6,217 nt of DNA, taken from NCBI GenBank assembly GCA_027027675.1, contig JALVKT010000011.1, positions 1 to 6,217 of the forward strand. The letters run 5' to 3'. The stretch is from Thermofilaceae archaeon (GTDB lineage Archaea > Thermoproteota > Thermoprotei > Thermofilales > Thermofilaceae). A program made the translations under genes and the position numbers. This document shows, piece after piece, positions 1 to 5,474 of this stretch; position 1 is the first letter of the stretch; each line of letters opens with the position of its first letter. Under the pieces are notes generated by a model. It had not been told where the DNA came from, ran no database searches, and was given only the letters and a program-made list of their open reading frames with translations.

Positions 1-1
1 A

Positions 2-550
2 GGCTTTGAAGGGGGGTGGCGGCTTGCCCTCTACTTGGCGGCGACGCTCGTGCTGGCTTGTGGCGCTGCCGCCGCGGTGCTGCTGAACCCGTGGTTCTCG
101 TTTTCGAGGAACGCTATGAGTGACCTGGGCAACCCTGCTAATACGCGTCTCTACTGGGTGTTCAACTACACCCTCATAGTGGCCGGCATGCTCTACACGG
201 CCTACTTCGCGGCGGTGTTTCGGAGGGTTCGGCCTAGGACGGCTCTCCTGCTCCTCGTGGCCTCGATATTCCTCGTCCTGGTGGGCGTGTACCATGAGGG
301 GTTTGGGAGGATACACTTCTACGTATCTGTCCTCTACTTTGTGAACGGGTTGGCGGGGCTGGCCGCGTACTGGGGTGAGAGGGGGAGCCTCTACGGCATC
401 GCGACGTTTTACGCGTCGCTCGTAGTGTTCGCAGCCCACTATACCGGTGCTGCGGCGATAGGCGTGTCTGTGCCTGAGGTCGTGGCTTCGGCGTCGTTCT
501 ACCTTGTGCCTGCGGTGGAGATTTGGAGGTTTAGGCGGAGGCGGAAGTGA
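2..550 (+). CDS. DUF998 family integral membrane protein (5' truncated by window edge)
   Basis: Small polytopic membrane protein of the DUF998 family; its biochemical role is not established. The reading frame is open from base 2 (182 codons in the window), so the TTG at 35 is probably internal and the true start lies upstream. The family hallmark is visible just after the first helix: NPWFSFSRNAMSDLGNP (compare the usual NPWFS..NAlSDLG). About six hydrophobic segments can be seen, from RLALYLAATLVLACG at the 5' edge to the last helix around FYLVPAVEIW, followed by a basic tail (RFRRRRK) typical of a cytoplasmic C-terminus. The TGA stop is followed at once by a T5 run (551-555) that could aid archaeal termination. 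The next gene has its own promoter, so the two are probably not one operon. Family assignment is confident; function is unknown. Confidence 0.85.
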   Translation, partial: GFEGGWRLALYLAATLVLACGAAAAVLLNPWFSFSRNAMSDLGNPANTRLYWVFNYTLIVAGMLYTAYFAAVFRRVRPRTALLLLVASIFLVLVGVYHEGFGRIHFYVSVLYFVNGLAGLAAYWGERGSLYGIATFYASLVVFAAHYTGAAAIGVSVPEVVASASFYLVPAVEIWRFRRRRK

Positions 551-562
551 TTTTTGCTAAAT

Positions 563-576
563 AGAAACCTTTTTAA
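563..576 (+). promoter_or_regulatory. Predicted BRE/TATA promoter for the HD hydrolase
   Basis: An A-rich BRE-like stretch (agaaac, 563-568) runs into ctttttaa (569-576). The TATA centre near 572 predicts transcription starting near 598-600, about 10 nt before the TTG at 610, so the mRNA would be almost leaderless; no Shine-Dalgarno sequence is present. Inference from motif and spacing only. Confidence 0.55.
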
Positions 577-609
577 CTGATAAATATGTAATATTCTTGT
601 TGAAAACAA

Positions 610-1503
610 TTGGTAAAAACTATAGAAGATAAAAGAACGCGCAGCGGCATAGAGATACAGGTCCCGGAAAGCTACAAGGGCCTCGAGGAGAGAATGCTTG
701 CAACGCTCTACGAGAGGCTGGCCCCCTACCCGAAGGCTAAGAAGACGGCCGAGCTCATACTGGCCGACAAGGAGGTGAACGGCTCCTGGGACATGTCCGA
801 CTACATGGCCGTGGAGAAGCTCGGCTACAACGACCACGGCGACACCCACGCTATAATAACGGCGGCCTTCGCCTCCCAGATCGTAGGCCTCCTATTGGAT
901 AGCGGCTATACCCTGGACGCTGCAGAGCCGCCTGGCGACCGCGGCGACAGCATGCTAGTCACGGTGGCCGGCGCTCTCCTCCACGATATTGGGAACCAGG
1001 TGCACAGGAGGAACCACCCCCTCTTTGGGGCCGTGCTTGCGGCGCCCATACTTGGTAGGCTCCTCTCCCAGGTCTATGGCGACGCTGAGAGGGCCGCGGA
1101 GATGAGGGGAATGATACTCCACGCCATATACTCTCACGAGGCTGGAACGCCGAGCCTTACGGACGAGGCGAGCGCGGTGGCCATCGCCGACGGCTGCGAC
1201 ATGTTTAAGGGGCGCGGCCGTATGCCCTTTGACGCGGGCAACGTTAACATACACACGGTGTCTGCGCTCTCGATAAGCGACATAAGGGTTGAAAGGGGAG
1301 AGGAGAAGCCCGTGAGGATAGTCGTTGACATGGAGAACTCTGCCGGCATATTCCAGGTGGAAGAGCTCCTCGCAAAGAAGGTTGAGACCGGCACCCTGAG
1401 GGACAAGGTGGAGATTGTCGCCACCGCCGTCCCGGAGGGCGGCAGTGACAGGCGTATAGTCTCGAGCATCTCCTATGGAGGGGGCCGCTTCACGCCCCTC
1501 TAG
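610..1503 (+). CDS. Archaeal HD-domain metal-dependent phosphohydrolase
   Basis: Cytosolic protein of 297 residues with an HD-superfamily metal-binding core. Visible ligand motifs are H76/H80 in NDHGDTHA, H125-D126 in LLHDIGNQVHRRNH with H132 and H136, H171 and H176 in LHAIYSHE, and D194/D197 in ADGCDMFKGRGRMPF. HD proteins with these motifs are usually phosphohydrolases acting on nucleotides or other phosphate esters; the substrate of this archaeal group is not evident. Residues ~211-297 form a separate C-terminal region (IHTVSALSISDI, then EKPVRIVVDMENSAGIFQVEE) that looks conserved rather than a random tail. The TTG start is chosen because an in-frame TGA lies at 601-603 and the next possible start, the ATG at residue 29, would remove well-formed sequence. 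Transcription is probably near-leaderless. The gene converges on the MFS-DUF47 gene with 13 nt between stops. Confidence 0.9.
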   Translation: MVKTIEDKRTRSGIEIQVPESYKGLEERMLATLYERLAPYPKAKKTAELILADKEVNGSWDMSDYMAVEKLGYNDHGDTHAIITAAFASQIVGLLLDSGYTLDAAEPPGDRGDSMLVTVAGALLHDIGNQVHRRNHPLFGAVLAAPILGRLLSQVYGDAERAAEMRGMILHAIYSHEAGTPSLTDEASAVAIADGCDMFKGRGRMPFDAGNVNIHTVSALSISDIRVERGEEKPVRIVVDMENSAGIFQVEELLAKKVETGTLRDKVEIVATAVPEGGSDRRIVSSISYGGGRFTPL

Positions 1504-1516
1504 GGTGCTCGCTGCT

Positions 1517-3325
1517 TCAAGTCGAGTGCTTCAGGGAGACTACTCGTACGATGTCGCTCGCATCCTTGAGGTAGTCGGCGGCGTCCTCCACCTTGTCGAC
1601 CACTTCTTTGAGGAAAATGTAGGTGACGACGTCTATCTTGCCCGCGTCGAGGCCGTCCTCGATGAGCGTCAACGCCTTCTCCGTAGCGGAGTCCATCTCG
1701 CGCTCCAGCTCGCGCACCTCCTCCGCCAGTTTTAGCGCGTAGGCCGGCGACTCGTGGAGTGCCTCTACGTCGCGCCTGAATACTTCGAGGCCTGTCCTAA
1801 GCTTTTCGATGAGGCAGAGTAGTTCGTCGAGGAACTCGTCGGGGACTTCTCCCCTGCTGCGGCGCAGGAGCTTCTCGCCTGCCTGGTAGAGGCGGCCGGC
1901 TATGACGTCGAGTGTCTCGACGATTCGCTCGAAGTCCATCCTGTCGCCGAAGGGTAGGCGTGAGGCCCATATCTTGTCGAGGATTTCCACTTTGAGCTTG
2001 TCTCCGAGGTGCTCCAGCTCCTTGACCTCGCGTAGGAGCTCCTCGGCCTCCCCGACGTCTCCGCGGCGGTACGCGTCGACCAGCTCCCAGTAGGCGACGG
2101 CTGTCCTCTGCATCGTGTCTACGTGGCTGAGGACTAGGCGGAAGAAGGGCCAGATAGGCCTCGTCTCCTTTAGGAGGAAGATTGCGAGCACGCCGGCCGC
2201 GAAGATGAGTGTCACTGTGAAGTTGAATGCCCCTGGGAGGCCGTAGGCGTCTATAAGGGCGCCTATTAGGAGGCCCCCGGTGAAGTATCCGAGGTCTCTT
2301 ATCCCCCTGTAGAGGCCGAGTACGCGGCCCTTCACGCTGAGGGGCGCTATGTCGACGGCCACCGCCGGGAGTATGGGGTAGTACATGCTGTAGCTTACGC
2401 CGACGAGCAGGGAGGCGGCTAGGCTCTCCATGAAGCCAGGTGCCTCTAGGAGCGCCAGTATGCCCAGGCCTTTGAGGAAGAGGCCGCTCACTATTATCGG
2501 CTTTCTGCCCCACTTGTCGCTTAGCCTGCCGAATATGGGCATTGTTAGGGCCCAGGAGAACGTTATCACGCCTTGGAGGAGGCCTATCTGGACGTCCCCG
2601 TAGCCCTTTGCCGCGAAGAGTAGTGGGAAGGCGGCCCAGGCGAGGGCGTCGGTGAACTTCGCCACGTGTGCGGCGAAGAAGGTTACGAGTACGCTGGGCG
2701 TGCGTATGCATATCTTGTAGGCCTCGAGGGTGGACGCGATGTTCTCCTCCGCCCTGGCCCGCTCCTCGAACTTTACGAGGCCCTTCGTCTCCCTGACGGC
2801 TGTGATGGCCAGTAGGAGGGCTGTGGCGCTCGCCGCTAGGGAGTAGTAGAAGGGGGCCTGTATGCCGTAGGCCTGCCAGAGGAAGCCTGCTATGGTGGCG
2901 CCGGCGCCGAAGCCGCTGTAGACGAAGGCCTCCATGAAGCCGAAGCCGAGGCCTGCCTCCTTGCTCCCGGCGATGTCGGAGAGGGCTATCATTGCCGAGG
3001 CGAATACTATGCCTTCGCCGAGGCCCACCATCACGTTGCCTAGGATTATGCCGCTGAGGCTTCTGAGGCCGACTATTGAGAAGGCGCCTAGGAGGTACAC
3101 GGCTGTGCCTAGTATTATTGCGAAGCGGCGGCCGCGGCGGTCGCTGAGCCAGCCGCCTATCATGTCTATCGTGCCCTTGAAGAGGCCGTAGATGACGAGT
3201 GGCATGAAGGCTAGGAGTGCGGACTTTACGAAGCCCTTAGCGTATATTGAGAGCACCGTCCTCTGGACGCCGGTGGCGGAGCCCGTGAGGAAGACAACTA
3301 GTAGCAGCGCCGCCGCCAGCGCCAA
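1517..3325 (-). CDS. MFS transporter fused to a C-terminal DUF47/PhoU-like domain
   Basis: Protein of 602 residues combining two complete modules. Residues 1-~388 are a 12-helix major facilitator transporter, with motif A in both halves: GGWLSDRRGRR (57-67) between the first helices and GRLSDKWGRK (266-275) at the matching place in the second half, plus a charged central loop (~178-208). Residues ~398-600 match the all-helical DUF47/PhoU-like family: E438-x3-D442, then LPFGDRMDFERIVETLDVIAG (457-477, written here as one motif region), E541-x3-D545 and E580-x3-D584, the acidic pairs that bind metal in PhoU-like proteins. DUF47 proteins usually regulate PiT phosphate transporters from a neighbouring gene, so transport of phosphate or another anion is a reasonable inference but the substrate is not readable. 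TTG at 3325 is the only canonical start, yet the frame is open for 11 more codons to a TAG at 3361-3359, and those residues (GNGLGFKEH) resemble a real MFS N-terminus. Confidence 0.9.
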   Translation of the reverse strand: MALAAALLLVVFLTGSATGVQRTVLSIYAKGFVKSALLAFMPLVIYGLFKGTIDMIGGWLSDRRGRRFAIILGTAVYLLGAFSIVGLRSLSGIILGNVMVGLGEGIVFASAMIALSDIAGSKEAGLGFGFMEAFVYSGFGAGATIAGFLWQAYGIQAPFYYSLAASATALLLAITAVRETKGLVKFEERARAEENIASTLEAYKICIRTPSVLVTFFAAHVAKFTDALAWAAFPLLFAAKGYGDVQIGLLQGVITFSWALTMPIFGRLSDKWGRKPIIVSGLFLKGLGILALLEAPGFMESLAASLLVGVSYSMYYPILPAVAVDIAPLSVKGRVLGLYRGIRDLGYFTGGLLIGALIDAYGLPGAFNFTVTLIFAAGVLAIFLLKETRPIWPFFRLVLSHVDTMQRTAVAYWELVDAYRRGDVGEAEELLREVKELEHLGDKLKVEILDKIWASRLPFGDRMDFERIVETLDVIAGRLYQAGEKLLRRSRGEVPDEFLDELLCLIEKLRTGLEVFRRDVEALHESPAYALKLAEEVRELEREMDSATEKALTLIEDGLDAGKIDVVTYIFLKEVVDKVEDAADYLKDASDIVRVVSLKHST

Positions 3326-3361
3326 GTGTTCCTTGAAGCCTAGGCCGTTTCCCGTAGGCTA

Positions 3362-3367
3362 CACCTC
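3362..3367 (-). promoter_or_regulatory. Strong Shine-Dalgarno sequence upstream of the MFS-DUF47 gene
   Basis: GAGGTG on the minus strand matches the archaeal anti-SD well. It lies 37 nt from the TTG at 3325, too far to serve it, but exactly 6 nt before an ACG codon (3355-3353) in the MFS frame. A weaker AAGGA (3334-3330) sits 4 nt before the TTG. This site therefore bears on which start is used. Confidence 0.45.
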
Positions 3368-3402
3368 GCTACAAGTTTTACGTAGTTCACCCGTGGGATT
3401 CG

Positions 3403-3416
3403 ATATATAGTTTGGC
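3403..3416 (-). promoter_or_regulatory. Predicted BRE/TATA promoter for the MFS-DUF47 gene
   Basis: On the minus strand gccaaa (3416-3411) is followed by ctatatat (3410-3403), a good archaeal BRE plus TATA pair. A start of transcription near 3380 is expected, giving a leader of about 25 nt to the ACG at 3355 or 55 nt to the TTG at 3325, with the Shine-Dalgarno site inside it. Confidence 0.6.
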
Positions 3417-3468
3417 GGGAAAAAATATTAGTCTAAGAGAAGAAATGTGAGAGAGGTTTCCGGCGACT

Positions 3469-3476
3469 CATATATC
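3469..3476 (+). promoter_or_regulatory. Predicted TATA box for the nitroreductase gene
   Basis: The sequence catatatc lies about 27 bp before the GTG at 3499, the distance expected between a TATA box and the first transcribed base. This predicts a leaderless transcript and supports the GTG over the ATG at 3508. Confidence 0.55.
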
Positions 3477-3498
3477 AACTTCTATACACTACAATTTT

Positions 3499-4029
3499 GT
3501 GGAGAAGATGGAGGGCTGTGTGAAGCCGCTCCTAGAAAGGAGGAGTATAAGGCTCTACAGGGACGAGGACGTGCCCCTCCAGCTACTCCTCAAGGCCGTG
3601 GACATCGCAAGGCATGCTCCCAGCGCCTATAACAGGCAGCCCTGGAGCTTCATCATCGTGAAGCGCAGAGAAACACTTGACAGGCTCGCCGCGGCGGCCG
3701 GCGGAGGCGCACCACTCAGGCGTGCGAGGGCAGGCATAGCCGTTGTCGCCGACCCGGCGCGGGCGCCCCACACCCACCTCATAGACGCCTCGGTCGCGGC
3801 CACGTATCTGTGGCTGGCCCTCCACTGCCTAGGCCTGGGCGCCGTGTGGATAGAGGTGTACGGCAACGGGGAAGCAGCTAGAATACTCGGAGTCCCCGAG
3901 GAGAAGGTTCTGGCGGCTCTCTTCGCCGTGGGCTGGCCCGCTGTGCGGCCGAGGCCTACGCCTAGGCGGAGGCTTGAGGATCTCGTGTACCTGGAGAGGT
4001 ACGGGGAGGGGCCTAGCAATCCAGCGTAG
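3499..4029 (+). CDS. Nitroreductase-family flavoprotein
   Basis: Small (176 residues) FMN-dependent NAD(P)H oxidoreductase of the nitroreductase fold, normally a cytosolic homodimer. The N-terminal FMN phosphate-binding signature is clear: ERRSIRLYRDEDVP (13-26), followed by HAPSAYNRQPWSFIIV (39-54). Mid-protein the helix LIDASVAATYLWLALHCLGLGAVWI (94-118, key residues D96, L105, G112, G114, W117) matches the family's central segment, and LFAVGWPA (141-148) plus the basic RRRLEDLVY (157-164) match the C-terminal FMN-contacting part. The length is on the short side for the family but all landmarks are present. The substrate cannot be told from sequence; family members reduce nitroaromatics, quinones, flavins or iodotyrosine. 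GTG at 3499 is favoured because it fits the TATA spacing; ATG at 3508 would shorten it by three residues. Its last 17 nt overlap the 3' end of vapC on the other strand. Confidence 0.9.
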   Translation: MEKMEGCVKPLLERRSIRLYRDEDVPLQLLLKAVDIARHAPSAYNRQPWSFIIVKRRETLDRLAAAAGGGAPLRRARAGIAVVADPARAPHTHLIDASVAATYLWLALHCLGLGAVWIEVYGNGEAARILGVPEEKVLAALFAVGWPAVRPRPTPRRRLEDLVYLERYGEGPSNPA

Positions 4030-4411
4030 AGCTCGGCACTGCCTCCACGTACTTGCCGGCTTTTTCTCTGAGCCTTTTGTCGTCGGTGACTAGGACGAGG
4101 TTTTCCCGGACAGCTAGCCAGAGGTAGGCTGCATCGTACACCGTTATTTTTTCCTCGGAGGCTAACCTGTAGACATCGGCCTCATGGCCCGCGATGCCGG
4201 TAACCCTTACGCCGCGGAGTGCGAGCGAGAGCACTTTCACGAAGCTGTTGGCGGTCTCACGGTCTATCCGGCCGAGCAGTGCCTCCTCCTTCCACACAGA
4301 GTTTAGTGTCTCATAGGCCGCCAGGTCCAGCGTTGCGCCGTCGATGAGCACCTTCAGGCAGCCCCTCTTGGCCAGGTTGACCAGCGCGCTTGCGTCGAAG
4401 ACATACCTCAT
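4013..4411 (-). CDS. vapC: VapC-type PIN-domain ribonuclease toxin
   Basis: Toxin of a type II toxin-antitoxin pair, 132 residues, the usual size for VapC. PIN ribonucleases use a cluster of acidic residues to hold Mg2+; here D6 (FDASALVNL), E34 (YETLNSVW), D93 (VYDAAYLWLA) and D110/D111 (LVTDDKRL) occupy the four canonical positions, so the enzyme appears intact. The RNA target is unknown; VapC proteins commonly cut tRNA or rRNA. The ATG start overlaps the vapB stop in ATGA (4411-4408) and is preceded by GGGAGG (4421-4416) four nt upstream, so translation is coupled to vapB. The gene ends inside the 3' end of the nitroreductase gene on the opposite strand, its last four codons (TLDC) and stop being read as that gene's C-terminus in the other direction. 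Confidence 0.92.
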   Translation of the reverse strand: MRYVFDASALVNLAKRGCLKVLIDGATLDLAAYETLNSVWKEEALLGRIDRETANSFVKVLSLALRGVRVTGIAGHEADVYRLASEEKITVYDAAYLWLAVRENLVLVTDDKRLREKAGKYVEAVPSSTLDC

Positions 4412-4635
4412 CTTGCCTCCCTGTCCTCCCTTATGAGGCGGGCGAACTCTTCGTCGGGGATCCGGGATAGCTTGTCCCTGAGCCTTTTGGCCTCCCTCTC
4501 CGCCTCCTCCAGTATCCTCATCCTCACCTCCCTCTCGAGGGCCTCCCTTATCACGGGGCCCGGCTTTACACCGTACCTGTCCATGAGCTCTTTGAGCCTC
4601 CTGGGTATTTTCGCGGAGACCGTGACGTAGCTCAT
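4408..4635 (-). CDS. vapB: VapB-type ribbon-helix-helix antitoxin
   Basis: Antitoxin partner of the PIN toxin, 75 residues. The N-terminal ~45 residues fit a ribbon-helix-helix DNA-binding domain: the strand SYVTVSAKIP (2-11), helix 1 RRLKELMDRYGV, and helix 2 PGPVIREALEREVRM. The rest (~46-75) is a highly charged helix (EEAEREAKRLRDKLSRIPDEEF) of the kind that wraps around VapC and covers its active site. RHH antitoxins dimerise, bind repeated operator boxes at their own promoter, and repress more strongly with toxin bound. The ATG at 4635 lies about 3 nt from the predicted transcription start, so the mRNA looks leaderless. A 9-bp repeat lies on each side of the TATA box. The Arg-Glu-rich tail and absence of an AbrB-type swapped-hairpin sequence argue against other VapB classes. 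Confidence 0.88.
   Translation of the reverse strand: MSYVTVSAKIPRRLKELMDRYGVKPGPVIREALEREVRMRILEEAEREAKRLRDKLSRIPDEEFARLIREDREAR
4416..4421 (-). promoter_or_regulatory. Shine-Dalgarno site of vapC inside vapB
   Basis: GGGAGG on the minus strand, 4 nt before the vapC ATG. It contrasts with the apparently leaderless vapB and supports reinitiation on one vapBC mRNA. Confidence 0.6.
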
Positions 4636-4639
4636 ACTT

Positions 4640-4678
4640 GTTTACCCAATTAATGTAGACATATATGAGGTTTACCCA
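4640..4678. repeat. Two direct 9-bp repeats, probable VapB operator boxes
   Basis: GTTTACCCA occurs at 4640-4648 and again at 4670-4678 (TGGGTAAAC in the vapB direction), exactly 30 bp apart, close to three turns of DNA, so both boxes face the same side of the helix. One covers the BRE region just upstream of the vapB TATA box, the other the region from the initiator almost to the ATG. Tandem boxes are the typical target of ribbon-helix-helix repressors; binding here would block TBP/TFB and polymerase. The repeats are seen directly; their role is inferred. Confidence 0.65.
4661..4666 (-). promoter_or_regulatory. Predicted TATA box of the vapBC operon
   Basis: The sequence atatat within the self-complementary catatatg (4660-4667). 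Its centre is about 29 bp from the vapB ATG, predicting a start of transcription near 4638 and a leaderless mRNA. It lies between the two 9-bp repeats. Confidence 0.55.
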
Positions 4679-4690
4679 GGCAACAAGAGG

Positions 4691-4696
4691 TATATA
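4691..4696 (+). promoter_or_regulatory. Predicted TATA box for the creatininase-family gene
   Basis: The sequence tatata (4691-4696), preceded by purine-rich caagagg, predicts transcription from about 4717. The short leader would contain GGTGG (4719-4723), a Shine-Dalgarno-like sequence 7 nt before the TTG at 4731. The upstream copy of the 9-bp repeat (4670-4678) ends 12 bp before this box, so VapB could also affect this gene. Confidence 0.5.
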
Positions 4697-4730
4697 GCCG
4701 CGGAGCCTAGGGTACCTTGGTGGCCCGGAC

Positions 4731-5474
4731 TTGAAGCTTCACGAGGCCACTTGGATAGAGGTTAGGGACGCGCTCCGCAGAGGCATGGACACGTTCATCC
4801 TCCCCGTAGGCACAATTGAGCCCCATGGGACACACCTGCCCCTGGGTACCGACGCGCTCATACCCGAGGCTATCGGCGAGAAGCTTGCTGAGCGGCTCGG
4901 CGCCGCACTCCTACCCACGGTATACTACGGCGTGACGAAGAGCCTCCACGGCTACCCGGGCAGCGTGAGGGTGGAGCCTGAAACCCTTGAGAGGCTCGTC
5001 TACGAGATACTGAGGAGCATGGCGTTCCACGGGTTCAGGCTCGGCGTCGTGCTCAACGGCCACGGCGGCGGCGAGCAGGTTGCCGCAGTTGACAGGGCCG
5101 CCTATAGGGCGTGGACGGAGCACGGGCTCCCCGTAGCCGTTGTCATGTGGTGGACGCTCGCAAGGGATGCTGGGCTGACGAGGGAGGTTCTCGGCAAGGA
5201 GGGGGGCCACGCGGGCACCGATGAGACCGCGTGCATACTCGCCACCAGGCCCGGCCTCGTTAAGAGGGACCTTTACAGGGGGGAGGAGGTTGAAGTGTAT
5301 ACCTCCGGCTTTAAGACGTACCCCTACGTGGGGAGCATTATAAACTATAGCGCCGGGGAGGGCGACGTGGTGTTCGACGAGGAGCGGTCAAAGCTGTACT
5401 TCGACCGCCTAGTGGACCTTGTGGAGGCGAAGGTTAGGTGGTTTAAGAGTAGGGTTGAGGAGGTGAGGCCCTAG
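4731..5474 (+). CDS. Creatininase/ArfB-family metal-dependent amidohydrolase
   Basis: Cytosolic metalloenzyme of 247 residues, full length for the creatininase superfamily. The metal-binding signature is intact: E30 and H32 in LPVGTIEPHGTHLPLGTDAL (24-43) with D41, H111 in VVLNGHGGGEQ (107-116), and H160 and E165 in GGHAGTDET (158-166). The family hydrolyses cyclic or formyl amides: creatininase itself, mycofactocin MftE, and in archaea ArfB, the deformylase that acts on the first intermediate after GTP opening in riboflavin and F420 synthesis. In an archaeon ArfB or a paralogue of unknown substrate is more likely than creatinine metabolism, but no neighbouring biosynthetic gene supports it. 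The residue after NGHGG, often Asn, is Gly here. TTG at 4731 is the only possible start after the in-frame TAG at 4695-4697 and starts directly before the conserved N-terminal segment LHEATWIEV. Its stop abuts that of the next, convergent gene. Confidence 0.9.
   Translation: MKLHEATWIEVRDALRRGMDTFILPVGTIEPHGTHLPLGTDALIPEAIGEKLAERLGAALLPTVYYGVTKSLHGYPGSVRVEPETLERLVYEILRSMAFHGFRLGVVLNGHGGGEQVAAVDRAAYRAWTEHGLPVAVVMWWTLARDAGLTREVLGKEGGHAGTDETACILATRPGLVKRDLYRGEEVEVYTSGFKTYPYVGSIINYSAGEGDVVFDEERSKLYFDRLVDLVEAKVRWFKSRVEEVRP

Noticed and set aside
35..37. TTG at 35 as the start of the DUF998 gene
   Set aside because: The frame stays open and hydrophobic-helix-compatible to the window edge, and starting here would cut into the first membrane helix; the gene is most likely truncated by the window.
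499..849. Minus-strand 116-codon frame spanning the gap between the DUF998 and HD genes
   Set aside because: It is antisense to the conserved HD gene start and crosses its promoter; the sequence shows no recognisable domain.
1797..2711. A 304-codon open frame on the minus strand inside the MFS gene
   Set aside because: Its translation is dominated by Arg, Pro and Gly with no domain pattern; it is a GC-driven shifted frame of the MFS-DUF47 gene, which has clear motifs throughout.
3447..3632. Plus-strand 61-codon frame starting before the nitroreductase
   Set aside because: It overlaps the nitroreductase N-terminal FMN-binding region in another frame and has no family pattern.
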